A stretch of 64,000 bases of DNA from Oceanisphaera pacifica (GTDB lineage: Bacteria; Pseudomonadota; Gammaproteobacteria; Enterobacterales; Aeromonadaceae). Position 1 is the stretch's first letter; each line of letters starts with the position of its first letter. The notes beneath the pieces are model-generated. The model was given only the letters and a program-made list of their open reading frames with translations. It ran no database searches and was not told where the DNA came from. A program made the position numbers and the translations under genes. Location: positions 1 through 64,000 of the forward strand of contig NZ_JAGDFX010000014.1 of NCBI RefSeq assembly GCF_017498065.1. Direction: 5' to 3'. This document shows, piece by piece, positions 11,112 through 22,916 of the stretch.

Positions 11112-12653
11112 TTACCAGGACTGAGTAGCTTTAAAGCTATCCAGCAACGCAGTCAGCTGAGCTACAACATCTTTGTTGTAGTCGGCTTTCTCGTTGATCT
11201 CTGCCATAGTGGCAGCATGTTCTGAACTGGCATAAGCGAGCAAGGCAGCTTCGAACGTAGTGATGCTTTGCAGCTCAACATCGTCCAAATAACCGTTTTC
11301 AGCAGCAAACAATACCAAGCCCTGTTCTGCAACAGACATAGGACGATATTGTGGTTGCTTCATTAACTCGGTTACTTTCTGACCGTGATCCAACTGCTTA
11401 CGAGTAGCAGCATCTAGGTCTGAAGAGAACTGAGCAAAGGCGGCTAATTCACGGTACTGAGCCAAAGCAGTACGAATACCACCCGACACTTTCTTGATTA
11501 GCTTAGTTTGTGCAGCACCACCAACACGGGAAACAGAAATACCCGGATCAACTGCTGGACGAATGCCTGAGTTGAACAGTTCAGTGGTCAAGAAAATCTG
11601 ACCATCAGTGATAGAAATCACGTTAGTTGGTACAAACGCAGATACGTCACCAGCTTGAGTTTCAATGATTGGCAGCGCGGTTAAAGAACCGGTTTTGCCT
11701 TTCACTTCACCGTTAGTGAACTTTTCTACATAGTCAGCCGATACGCGAGAGGCACGCTCTAGCAAACGGGAGTGCAAGTAGAAAACGTCACCTGGGTAAG
11801 CTTCACGACCTGGCGGACGACGTAACAGCAAAGAGATTTGACGGTAAGCAACGGCTTGCTTAGACAAGTCATCGTATACAATCAGTGCATCTTCGCCACG
11901 GTCACGGAAGAACTCACCCATAGCGCAACCTGAGTAAGGTGCTAAGTACTGCAGTGCAGCAGACTCTGAAGCCGAAGCTACAACTACAATGGTGTTTTCT
12001 AGAGCGCCATGCTCTTCAAGCTTACGTACAACGTTAGAAATGGTGGACGCTTTTTGGCCAATCGCCACGTACACACACTTAACGCCTGAATCTTTTTGGT
12101 TGATGATAGCGTCAACAGCCAGTGCAGTTTTACCTACCTGACGGTCACCGATAATCAACTCACGCTGACCACGACCAACAGGGATCATGGCATCAACGGC
12201 TTTATAACCAGTTTGCAGCGGCTCATCAACCGATTGACGGTCGATTACACCTGGTGCAATAACTTCTACTGGAGAGGTAGTATCGGCATCAATGCTACCT
12301 TTACCATCGATAGGCTCACCCAAGGTGTTAACCACACGACCCAATAGACTACGGCCTACTGGCACCTCCAGGATACGACCTGTTGAGCGTACTTTCATGC
12401 CCTCGGCCAGATCCGCATACGGACCCATAACCACGGCACCAACAGAGTCGCGCTCTAAGTTTAATGCCAAGGCGTAGCTTCCGCCTGGCAGTTCAATCAT
12501 TTCACCTTGCATGATATCAGCAAGGCCGTGAACACGGATAATACCGTCACTTACAGAGACGATAGTACCTTCATTTCGTGCTTCACTGACAACGTTGAAT
12601 TGCTCAATACGCTGTTTTATCAGCTCGGCAATTTCAGTTGAATTCAGTTGCAT
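11112..12653 (-). CDS. atpA: ATP synthase F1 subunit alpha
   Basis: The non-catalytic nucleotide-binding subunit of F1, 513 residues, the same length as E. coli AtpA. The P-loop GDRQVGKT is at 169-176. The signature [17 protein letters not shown] is intact near residue 370. It starts 14 bp after atpH. Confidence 0.98.
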   Translation of the reverse strand: MQLNSTEIAELIKQRIEQFNVVSEARNEGTIVSVSDGIIRVHGLADIMQGEMIELPGGSYALALNLERDSVGAVVMGPYADLAEGMKVRSTGRILEVPVGRSLLGRVVNTLGEPIDGKGSIDADTTSPVEVIAPGVIDRQSVDEPLQTGYKAVDAMIPVGRGQRELIIGDRQVGKTALAVDAIINQKDSGVKCVYVAIGQKASTISNVVRKLEEHGALENTIVVVASASESAALQYLAPYSGCAMGEFFRDRGEDALIVYDDLSKQAVAYRQISLLLRRPPGREAYPGDVFYLHSRLLERASRVSADYVEKFTNGEVKGKTGSLTALPIIETQAGDVSAFVPTNVISITDGQIFLTTELFNSGIRPAVDPGISVSRVGGAAQTKLIKKVSGGIRTALAQYRELAAFAQFSSDLDAATRKQLDHGQKVTELMKQPQYRPMSVAEQGLVLFAAENGYLDDVELQSITTFEAALLAYASSEHAATMAEINEKADYNKDVVAQLTALLDSFKATQSW

Positions 12654-12667
12654 GCTCTATTCCCCAA

Positions 12668-13198
12668 TCAAGATTGCAGCGTTTCAGCCAAGCGGGACAG
12701 CCTGCCCCGAACACTTCCGTCAATAACTAAATCACCGGCAGTAATAATAATGCCAGCCATTAGCTTTTTATTGACACTGCAATTCAGCTTCACTTTGCGA
12801 TCTAGACGCTTTTGTAGTGAGGCTTGAATCTTGGCCATTTGTTGCTTAGTCAGTTTAGTTGCAGACACCACATCGGCTTCTACTACTCGATCCAATTCAG
12901 CCTTCATAACGGCAAATTCTTGAACCACTGCTGGCAACGCACTCAAGCGTCCGTTTACGGCCATCGCCTTTATCAGGTTCTGGCCTTGCTCATTGAGCTG
13001 TTCGCCACAGATAGCCAAAAACATATCGGCCATCTTTTCCGCGTTCAGATTGCTGTTGATCAGATCATCTATTTGCGGGTTTTGCGTTACTTCTGCAGCA
13101 AAGCCCAACATAGTTAACCATTCATCAACCGCTTTTTTCTCAACGGCAAAATCGAAAGCTGCTTTGGCATAGGGGCGAGCAATGGTAATCATATCCAT
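12668..13198 (-). CDS. atpH: ATP synthase F1 subunit delta
   Basis: A 176-residue delta subunit (OSCP), which joins F1 to the peripheral stalk. It begins [20 protein letters not shown], very close to E. coli AtpH, and ends in the typical [20 protein letters not shown]. It is 13 bp downstream of atpF. Confidence 0.96.
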   Translation of the reverse strand: MDMITIARPYAKAAFDFAVEKKAVDEWLTMLGFAAEVTQNPQIDDLINSNLNAEKMADMFLAICGEQLNEQGQNLIKAMAVNGRLSALPAVVQEFAVMKAELDRVVEADVVSATKLTKQQMAKIQASLQKRLDRKVKLNCSVNKKLMAGIIITAGDLVIDGSVRGRLSRLAETLQS

Positions 13199-13211
13199 AG
13201 CTCTATATCCC

Positions 13212-13682
13212 TTACAGTTCAGCTACTACTTTCTCTACAATGTCGCTGTTAGCAGCGGCATCAATCTGACGCTCAAGGATCTTCTCTGCACCCACTAGGG
13301 CAAGAGTAGCAACCTGCTTACGCAGTTCCTCTTTGACACGATTGCGTTCGGCTTCAACTTCAGCCTGGGCCTGTGCCAGAATTTTTTCACGTTCAGCTTG
13401 CGCTTCGCGTGTAGCATCCTCGACGATCTGGGCCTTACGCTTATTAGCCAACTCAACAATTTGAGCAGACTCAAGCTTGGCTTCTTTCAGCTGTTCGGTT
13501 GCATGATTTTGCGCCAGTGCTAAATCTTTCTTAGCACGTTCCGCTGACGATAAACCATCGGCGATTTCTTTCTGGCGAGCATCAATGGCACCCATAATTG
13601 GGGGCCATACAAACTTCATACAAAACCAAACGAAGACAATAAAGGCGACCGTTTGACCGAGGATTGTTGCGTTCATATTCAT
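13212..13682 (-). CDS. atpF: ATP synthase Fo subunit b
   Basis: The 156-residue peripheral-stalk subunit: one N-terminal membrane segment (about 5-25; [19 protein letters not shown]), then a long charged helix rich in Glu, Lys and Ala forming the coiled-coil dimer. Length equals that of E. coli AtpF. A GGAG motif precedes the ATG at good spacing. Confidence 0.96.
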   Translation of the reverse strand: MNMNATILGQTVAFIVFVWFCMKFVWPPIMGAIDARQKEIADGLSSAERAKKDLALAQNHATEQLKEAKLESAQIVELANKRKAQIVEDATREAQAEREKILAQAQAEVEAERNRVKEELRKQVATLALVGAEKILERQIDAAANSDIVEKVVAEL

Positions 13683-13731
13683 CGCAACTCTCCTTTAAAA
13701 TAGTTGACAGACTGATTGATAAACCGTGGCA

Positions 13732-13983
<252 letters not shown>

Positions 13984-14034
13984 TTATTTAGCGGTTTAAA
14001 CGACTGCTTGTTAAAGTATTGTTATCTTTTGTTA

Positions 14035-15215
<1,181 letters not shown>

Positions 15216-15303
15216 AAAAACTCCTGATACAGTTAGGGGCCTATTGGCTACACATCACTCGCTGGCCATGTGTTGTCAGTTAAGCCCCAAAAAATCAGGT
15301 CAA

Positions 15304-15331
15304 ATTATACCCGTGCCAGATGTAAATGCAA
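15304..15331 (-). promoter_or_regulatory. Candidate promoter of the atp operon
   Basis: On the minus strand TTGCAT and TATAAT are separated by 16 bp, about 90 bp upstream of atpI. A second TATAAT just upstream (15331-15336) lacks a convincing -35 box. Confidence 0.5.
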
Positions 15332-15416
15332 TTATAGTAACCTGTTATTTTCTTAGGTTAACAACGGTTTTTCCGAGTATTTACTACGGGTAAACCTCAT
15401 TAAGAATCTAGCTCAA

Positions 15417-16322
15417 CTATTCACCTTCTTGGTCACTAATCCCAAAAAAATGACTTATTTTATCTAACTCATTCAATGAGTTATATGATATCACCAGCTT
15501 GCCTTTATCTTTTTGAGTCGACTTTATTTCTACTTTTGCACCTAACTTGGTGCCTATCTCTTGCTCAAGTTGACTCATTAACAAAGATCTTGGCTCTTCT
15601 AAGGGCACACTTTTTGGTGAAAGAGTCTGCTTCACTAATTTTTCGGTAGCGCGCACCGTCAACCCTTTTTGGGCCACAATACGGGCTAACTCTGTTTGTT
15701 GCTCACCGGTAATGGCCAATAAGGCACGGGCGTGTCCCATCTCTAATGAACCATGTTCTACTAATTGTTTTACATCGTCATTGAGCTGGGTCAAACGTAA
15801 GAGGTTAGACACGCTGCTGCGGCTCTTACCTACAGCTTCAGCAACCGACAAATGCGTAAAACCAAACTCGTCAATGAGTCGTGAAAGAGCCCGCGCCTCT
15901 TCCATGACATTTAAGTCTTCTCGCTGAATGTTTTCAATTAGACCAATGGCCATCGCTTCTTGATCAGCAACATCTTTAATTAGGCAGGGCACTTGGCTTA
16001 ATCCTGCAATGCGTGCTGCTCGCCAGCGGCGCTCACCGGCTAATATCTCATAACCACCCTCAGACAATGGGCGTACCACAATGGGCTGAATAACCCCTTG
16101 CTGTTGAATTGAAGTGGCTAATTCCTCAAGCGCTACCTGAGACATATCACGGCGTGGCTGATATTTACCAGGCTGTAGTTCATTGAGCGCCAAAGATTTT
16201 AAATCACCACTGGCGTCTGGTTGTGAGTGAGTATCGGCCTGTTGTTGACGCAGATTAGCGGCCGAACTGGTACTCAGTAAAGCATCAAGTCCTTTACCTA
16301 AGCCCCGTCGTTTCATATTCAT
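15417..16322 (-). CDS. parB: Chromosome-partitioning protein ParB
   Basis: The centromere-binding CTPase that spreads from parS and loads SMC/MukB-type complexes. The 301-residue protein has the N-terminal MKRRGLGKGLDALL box, the ParB/Srx domain (about 45-135; ILAGERRWRAARIAG and ENIQREDLN), a helix-turn-helix (about 150-200) and a C-terminal dimerisation domain. Its start overlaps the end of parA by 4 nt. Two parS sites for it lie at 24446 and 26605. Confidence 0.96.
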   Translation of the reverse strand: MNMKRRGLGKGLDALLSTSSAANLRQQQADTHSQPDASGDLKSLALNELQPGKYQPRRDMSQVALEELATSIQQQGVIQPIVVRPLSEGGYEILAGERRWRAARIAGLSQVPCLIKDVADQEAMAIGLIENIQREDLNVMEEARALSRLIDEFGFTHLSVAEAVGKSRSSVSNLLRLTQLNDDVKQLVEHGSLEMGHARALLAITGEQQTELARIVAQKGLTVRATEKLVKQTLSPKSVPLEEPRSLLMSQLEQEIGTKLGAKVEIKSTQKDKGKLVISYNSLNELDKISHFFGISDQEGE

Positions 16323-17122
16323 GCTGATGTTTCCGATGATAGATGAGAGTCTGTTGCCAATTCCTCTCGGCGTAAGATTTCCCCAGCCAGTGCGAGATAG
16401 GCTTTGGCACCTAAAGAGGACTTATCATAATACATAGCTGGCTTACCAAAGCTGGGAGCCTCGGCTAAGCGCACATTACGCGGTATCACAGTGCGATAGA
16501 CCTTATCACCAAAATAAGATTTAAGCTGATCGGACACCTCATTAGATAACCGATTACGATGATCGTACATCGTTCTTAATATACCTTCGATTTTTAAGTC
16601 GGCATTCACCACGGCGGCCAATTTACTTATGGTATCCACCAAAGCGGTAAGGCCTTCAAGTGCAAAGTACTCACACTGCATCGGCACTAATACAGAGTCC
16701 GCCGCCGACATGGCATTAACGGTTAACAAATTAAGAGAAGGAGGGCAGTCTATAAAAATGTAGTCGTATTCATCCCGTACCGAAGCTAGGGCACTGCGTA
16801 AGCGGGTTTCTCGCGCAAAGACTTCCATTAACTTAATTTCAGCAGCGGTGACATCGCCATTGCCGGCAATCAGGTGATAGCCGCCACTAGTTTCACGCTC
16901 CACCACTTGCTCGATAGGAACTTCATCGACTAATAATTCATAAGCGGTATTAGGCACTTGGTACTTATCAATGCCACTGGCCATAGTGGCATTTCCTTGA
17001 GGATCCAGGTCGATTACCAAAACATTGCGCTTAGTTGCAGCCATGGAGGCTGCCAAATTAATACAGGTTGTGGTTTTCCCCACGCCCCCTTTCTGATTGG
17101 CAATGGCAATGACTTTTCCCAC
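16319..17122 (-). CDS. parA: Chromosome-partitioning ATPase ParA
   Basis: A 267-residue deviant-Walker ATPase that binds nucleoid DNA and moves ParB–parS complexes. The Walker A motif KGGVGKTT (about 11-18), the DLDPQGNAT switch and the FIDCPPSLNLLT Walker B segment are intact. It overlaps parB by 4 nt and starts 9 bp after rsmG, in the conserved origin-proximal order. Confidence 0.96.
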   Translation of the reverse strand: MGKVIAIANQKGGVGKTTTCINLAASMAATKRNVLVIDLDPQGNATMASGIDKYQVPNTAYELLVDEVPIEQVVERETSGGYHLIAGNGDVTAAEIKLMEVFARETRLRSALASVRDEYDYIFIDCPPSLNLLTVNAMSAADSVLVPMQCEYFALEGLTALVDTISKLAAVVNADLKIEGILRTMYDHRNRLSNEVSDQLKSYFGDKVYRTVIPRNVRLAEAPSFGKPAMYYDKSSLGAKAYLALAGEILRREELATDSHLSSETSA

Positions 17123-17131
17123 CGAACACCT

Positions 17132-17773
17132 CTATTTCGCTAATTTAATAACCACCAAGTGGCGGTCTCCGTCTTGCTCTGGCACCACTAAAGAATGCAC
17201 CTTATCTAATACCAGATGTGCAGGTAATGTTTGTAATTCTTGCTCTGGATATTGGCCTTTTAATGCCAAAAACCGGCCTGTAGACGCTGGCAGATCCGCG
17301 CACCAGCTTACCATGTCATCGAGCGAAGCAAAGGCTCGACTTAGTACACCATCAAATTTTTGCTCTGGCTGATAAGCTTCAACCCGACTTTCAACCGCTA
17401 TCACATTCGTCAACCCTAGCTGATGGATCACCATACGAATAAAGCGAATACGCTTACCTAAACTGTCTAATAACACAAATTGTTTATCGGGATTCGCAAT
17501 CGCTAACGGCAGGCCAGGCAAGCCTGGGCCTGTGCCCACATCAATAAAATGACGGCCACTCAAATAAGGGCCAACCACTAAACTATCAACAATATGGCGG
17601 CCCACCATGGCGTCTGGGTCTCGTACCGAGGTTAAATTAAAGGCTTTATTCCATTTATCAAGCAAGGTTACCAAAGTAACGAGCTGATCGCGCTGTAGGT
17701 CAGATACTGATAACTCTGTCTGCGACAGTAAACGGTCTAACGTACTTTTCAATTGTGCTTTCATGTTTTCCAT
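17132..17773 (-). CDS. rsmG: 16S rRNA (guanine-527-N7) methyltransferase
   Basis: A SAM-dependent methyltransferase of 213 residues that modifies G527 of 16S rRNA; loss gives low-level streptomycin resistance in E. coli. The SAM-binding motif [16 protein letters not shown] (about 77-92) and the [13 protein letters not shown] segment match RsmG. An ATG three codons later has a GGA at closer spacing and is an equally possible start. It lies 13 bp after mnmG. Confidence 0.95.
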   Translation of the reverse strand: MENMKAQLKSTLDRLLSQTELSVSDLQRDQLVTLVTLLDKWNKAFNLTSVRDPDAMVGRHIVDSLVVGPYLSGRHFIDVGTGPGLPGLPLAIANPDKQFVLLDSLGKRIRFIRMVIHQLGLTNVIAVESRVEAYQPEQKFDGVLSRAFASLDDMVSWCADLPASTGRFLALKGQYPEQELQTLPAHLVLDKVHSLVVPEQDGDRHLVVIKLAK

Positions 17774-17786
17774 CTACGCCAATATC

Positions 17787-19676
17787 TTAAGCAGACTTAC
17801 GCAGCAAGCCGCGTTTTTTAAGGTGAACTAACAAAATAGAAATAGCGGCTGGTGTTACTCCAGGGATCCGAGAAGCCATACCTAGCGTTTCAGGCTTAGC
17901 TTGATTTAGCTTAGCAATCACTTCATTGGACAAGCCCGGCACTTCGTTATAATCCAAATCAAGCGGTAAACGAGTATGTTCGTTACGTAAATGTTTTTGA
18001 ATTTCCCCTTTTTGGCGCTCGATATAACCAGCATATTTTACTTGGATCTCAACCTGCTCGGCTGCTTTCTCATGTTGAATACCAGGCCCTATACCTTCAA
18101 CCGTCATTAAGGTTTTATAATCTAATTCAGGGCGGCGTAGCAACTCCTCAAAGGTATGTTCTTTGATAAGTGGCTTATTTAATAACTTATTGAGCTCTGG
18201 TGCGACCACATGAGTAGGGCTGACCCAGTTATCACGTAAGCGTTGTGTTTCTGTGGTGATTTGTTCCATTTTATCACAGAACAGTGCCCAACGATGATCA
18301 TCTACCACGCCAAGCTTGCGGCCTTCTTCCGTTAAGCGAAGATCGGCGTTATCTTCACGCAATAATAAACGGTACTCAGCACGGCTGGTAAACATTCGAT
18401 AAGGCTCTTTAGTTCCTAAGGTGGATAAGTCATCCATCATCACCCCTAGGTAGGCTTGATCACGGCGCGCTGACCATTCTTCTTTGCCAAACGCACGGCG
18501 AGTAGCATTAATACCCGCTAATAAGCCCTGAGCCGCAGCTTCTTCGTAGCCTGTGGTACCGTTAATTTGTCCAGCAAAAAACAAGTTATGTAAACACTTG
18601 TTTTCCATATTAATTTTTAAATCTCTAGGATCAAAGTAATCGTACTCGATCGCATAGCCTGGGCGCATAATATGTGCTTGTTCAAAGCCTTTTATTGAAC
18701 GCACGATCTTGAGCTGTACATCGAAGGGGAGGCTGGTAGAGATTCCATTGGGATATAGCTCAGTACTGGTCAGTCCTTCAGGTTCAACAAAGATCTGATG
18801 TGACGCTTTATCAGCAAAGCGCATGATCTTATCTTCGATCGATGGGCAATAACGTGGGCCGACCCCCTCAATCACACCGCCGTACATAGGGCTACGATCC
18901 AAGTTTTGGCGGATCACATCATGGGTTTTTTCATTGGTATGAGTGATATAACAGGGAATTTGCTGCGGTTGATCAGCTCGACTACCAATAAACGAAAATA
19001 CCGGTGTGGGATTATCGCCTGGTTGCTGCTGCATCACTGAAAAATCAACACTATTGGCATCAATGCGCGGTGGGGTGCCGGTTTTTAAACGATCTATGCG
19101 TAATGGCAATTCGCGTAAGCGTTGTGCTAATGCCGTTGAAGGGGGATCGCCAGCTCGGCCGCCTTTGTAATTATCCATACCAATGTGGATCAAGCCATTC
19201 AAAAAAGTGCCTACGGTTAACACCACGGTTTTAGCACGAAATTTAAGGCCGGTTTGAGTTACCACACCAACAACGGTATCACCCTCTAAGATCAAGTCAT
19301 CACAGGCTTGTTGAAAGATCTTTAAGTTAGGTTGATTTTCTAAGCGAGTTCTTACTGCTTGTCGATACAACTGGCGATCCGCTTGCGCTCGGGTCGCTCT
19401 AACGGCAGGTCCTTTAGACGCATTTAAGGTTCTAAATTGGATCCCTGCGTTATCAGCTGCCATGGCCATGATCCCACCTAGCGCATCGATCTCTTTAACT
19501 AAGTGCCCTTTACCAATGCCGCCAATGGCTGGATTACATGACATTTGTCCCAAGGTATCAATGTTATGGGTTAATAATAGGGTGTTTGCTCCCATGCGTG
19601 CAGCAGCGGCAGCGGCTTCTGTGCCGGCGTGTCCACCACCAACAACGATGACATCAAACGATTCTTCATAGTGCAT
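17787..19676 (-). CDS. mnmG: tRNA uridine-5-carboxymethylaminomethyl modification enzyme
   Basis: The FAD-dependent partner of MnmE in modifying U34 of several tRNAs. It is 629 residues, the same as E. coli MnmG (GidA). The dinucleotide-binding motif [12 protein letters not shown] is at about 11-22. The family signature [11 protein letters not shown] and the C-terminal helical domain are complete. It is the first gene left of oriC, as in enterobacteria and vibrios. Confidence 0.97.
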   Translation of the reverse strand: MHYEESFDVIVVGGGHAGTEAAAAAARMGANTLLLTHNIDTLGQMSCNPAIGGIGKGHLVKEIDALGGIMAMAADNAGIQFRTLNASKGPAVRATRAQADRQLYRQAVRTRLENQPNLKIFQQACDDLILEGDTVVGVVTQTGLKFRAKTVVLTVGTFLNGLIHIGMDNYKGGRAGDPPSTALAQRLRELPLRIDRLKTGTPPRIDANSVDFSVMQQQPGDNPTPVFSFIGSRADQPQQIPCYITHTNEKTHDVIRQNLDRSPMYGGVIEGVGPRYCPSIEDKIMRFADKASHQIFVEPEGLTSTELYPNGISTSLPFDVQLKIVRSIKGFEQAHIMRPGYAIEYDYFDPRDLKINMENKCLHNLFFAGQINGTTGYEEAAAQGLLAGINATRRAFGKEEWSARRDQAYLGVMMDDLSTLGTKEPYRMFTSRAEYRLLLREDNADLRLTEEGRKLGVVDDHRWALFCDKMEQITTETQRLRDNWVSPTHVVAPELNKLLNKPLIKEHTFEELLRRPELDYKTLMTVEGIGPGIQHEKAAEQVEIQVKYAGYIERQKGEIQKHLRNEHTRLPLDLDYNEVPGLSNEVIAKLNQAKPETLGMASRIPGVTPAAISILLVHLKKRGLLRKSA

Positions 19677-19679
19677 AAC

Positions 19680-20164
19680 TAATACTCTTGAAACAAGCTG
19701 TGAAAGGATCTCAAAGAAGGATCATTTTAGCTGTTTTCTCGTCTGGATGGAAATGCGATCGAGAGGATCTTTATTGCCCTTAATAGATCTTAGATCTTTA
19801 AAGAGATCTTTTATTATGACTACTATTAAGGATCCAAGTTTCTGTTAGTAACTCGCTTTTGATCATAAAGATCATAAACTTAAGTGCGATCATTTATTGT
19901 GTACAACCTTTAGGTAGATCCCATTAGACTAGTGGGTAACTCCATTAGTTATCAACAAGCACTGGGTGAAAAATATTTGATTAATAGGATAACTATAGGT
20001 TTAACACCGATTTTTACCATTGTTATGCACATAGTGGTTTTCTGTTGGTGATTTATAAGAAGGAATTTTAAAGCATGATCTGTTGATAACTTAGTGGAAG
20101 AAATTTTTTAGAGCAGTGGATCCAGGTGATATTAGATCCATTAAGTACAAAGAATAAACGGGAT
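19680..20164. other. oriC: Chromosomal replication origin oriC
   Basis: The gene-free stretch between mnmG and mioC, where E. coli oriC lies. It contains 15 GATC (Dam/SeqA) sites. The A+T-rich section at about 19760-19830 carries several GATCT-starting 13-mer-like units (for example GATCTTTTATTAT), matching the unwinding-element design. A perfect DnaA box TTATGCACA is at 20023-20031. One-mismatch boxes are TTATCAACA at 19949-19957 and, on the minus strand, at 20081-20089, and TTGTACACA on the minus strand at 19898-19906. Confidence 0.9.
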
Positions 20165-20611
20165 CTAGTGCGTTGTTAGCCAGTGATCAAGCCATTTTTC
20201 AGCGATCACTTCTGGAGGATCGGCTTGGCTAACATCAATGGTGAGCAGATCCCCGACTCGTGTTGCTCCTAACTGATTGAGTTGTTGATCCAATGTATGT
20301 ATGGCTTGGCAAAAGGTATCGTAAGCAGAATCTCCTAACCCCACTGCTAAATAGCTCAGCCCTACCAAATTAGGTTGCTGCTCTATAAGTTGCGTGAGTA
20401 AAGGCTGGATATTGTCTGGTAGATCACCTGCGCCATGAGTTGCACACACCAGTATTAGGTAATGTTCTGGCTTGATCAAGATGTGATCAACTTGGGGAGA
20501 AGTGTGAATAACTGTTTGATGATGTCTATTTTGTAAGATCTCGGCGATGTCTTCGGCGAGATCTTCTGCCGACCCTAATGTTGAACCTACGACAAGGCTA
20601 AAATGACTCAT
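20165..20611 (-). CDS. mioC: Flavodoxin-like protein MioC
   Basis: A 148-residue FMN-binding flavodoxin domain protein. The phosphate-binding loop GSTLGSAEDLA is at about 9-19, with the flavin-binding CATHGAGDLP and GLGDSAYDTFC segments further on. MioC was implicated in electron transfer for biotin synthase in E. coli. Its position directly right of oriC and transcription toward oriC match E. coli, where mioC transcription passes through the origin. Confidence 0.92.
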   Translation of the reverse strand: MSHFSLVVGSTLGSAEDLAEDIAEILQNRHHQTVIHTSPQVDHILIKPEHYLILVCATHGAGDLPDNIQPLLTQLIEQQPNLVGLSYLAVGLGDSAYDTFCQAIHTLDQQLNQLGATRVGDLLTIDVSQADPPEVIAEKWLDHWLTTH

Positions 20612-20789
20612 GTTATTCCTCGATAAAAAAAATGGTCATTTTAGCACCATTTTTAGCATTAGTCGGTGTAAGATAAAGACGAAAATCAGAAAGGCTCTAA
20701 GCGTAGCAAGACTACTTTAGTCTTTATATACATGGATTATTGGGTTTTCAGCGGTTTTAATGCATAAATATTCTATTTTTTTTGTATAA

Positions 20790-22238
<1,449 letters not shown>

Positions 22239-22278
22239 AAGCCGGAAGCCATAAGCTAGAAGACAAATAAAAAGACCA

Positions 22279-22311
22279 GAAGCCCCGAGCCTTACAGCTT
22301 GGGGCTTTTTA
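22279..22311 (+). terminator. Terminator of gdhA
   Basis: AAGCCCCGAGC and GCTTGGGGCTT form a hairpin followed by TTTATTTTC, 41 bp after the gdhA stop codon. Confidence 0.75.
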
Positions 22312-22344
22312 TTTTCAGTTCTAGCCGATTTAAATATGATTCTT

Positions 22345-22372
22345 TTCTAGCTTCTAGCTTCTAGCTTCTAGC
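22345..22372. repeat. Four tandem copies of TTCTAGC
   Basis: The heptamer TTCTAGC is repeated four times without interruption, running through the stop codon of the RidA-family gene. Because seven is not a multiple of three, gain or loss of a unit would change the C-terminus of that protein. Confidence 0.85.
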
Positions 22373-22720
22373 TTTCTCGGCTGCGATGACGGCTATTTCT
22401 ACTAATACTTCTTCTCGTGCCATGGCGCCTTCTACACAAGTGCGGGCAGGGGCGTGGCCTTCGGGTACCCAAGCGTCCCATACGGCATTCATTGCGGCAA
22501 AGTCTTTCATGGTTTTTACAAAAATCATCGCCGACAGCATATGCTCACGGCTTGAGCCAGCTTCTAACAAAAGTTCGTCTACTTTCTCGAGCATACTGGC
22601 AGTTTGCTCAGTTATACCTTTGCTCGCATCTTTTGGCACTTGGCCACATAAATAGATAATGCCATTATGTTTCACTATACGGCTCATGCGTTGAGCTACT
22701 TGTTCGCGTTCAATTGTCAT
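22361..22720 (-). CDS. RidA (YjgF/YoaB) family protein
   Basis: A 119-residue protein of the Rid family, whose best-known members deaminate reactive enamine/imine intermediates released by PLP enzymes. The sequence ([51 protein letters not shown]) is nearest to YoaB-type members. The C-terminal arginine of the HAPART motif equivalent to RidA Arg105 is kept, so imine deaminase activity is plausible but unproved. The stop codon lies in the TTCTAGC tandem repeat. Confidence 0.88.
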   Translation of the reverse strand: MTIEREQVAQRMSRIVKHNGIIYLCGQVPKDASKGITEQTASMLEKVDELLLEAGSSREHMLSAMIFVKTMKDFAAMNAVWDAWVPEGHAPARTCVEGAMAREEVLVEIAVIAAEKARS

Positions 22721-22765
22721 TATGATTCCTATTAGGTTGAGAAAGAGGTGAAGCTTTTCGAGTTG

Positions 22766-22845
22766 CGCTTTACGCCGTATGCTATCTGTAAAGAAAGACG
22801 GTGTTAGTCTTTAACGTATGGCCTACAGCGTAAGGCTTATAGCTT
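22766..22845. repeat. Short REP-like element, related to the pyrC-flanking repeats
   Basis: The imperfect palindrome around CTTTACGCCGTATGC and CGTATGGCCTACAGCGTAAG contains, on the minus strand, CGCTGTAGGCCATACGTTAA. That nearly matches CGCTGTACGCCATACGTTAA inside the repeat at 37501-37762. Confidence 0.55.
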
Positions 22846-22916
22846 CTCTTAGTAGGTAGACCTTACCTTGTGCGTTGAACTTGTAAATATTTAATTATCA
22901 AAAGGAAGAAAATAAT

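Noticed and set aside
20630-20665. Hairpin AATGGT/ACCATT in the mioC leader as a terminator
   Set aside because: The stem is short and A/T-rich, with no evidence that it acts; left unassigned.
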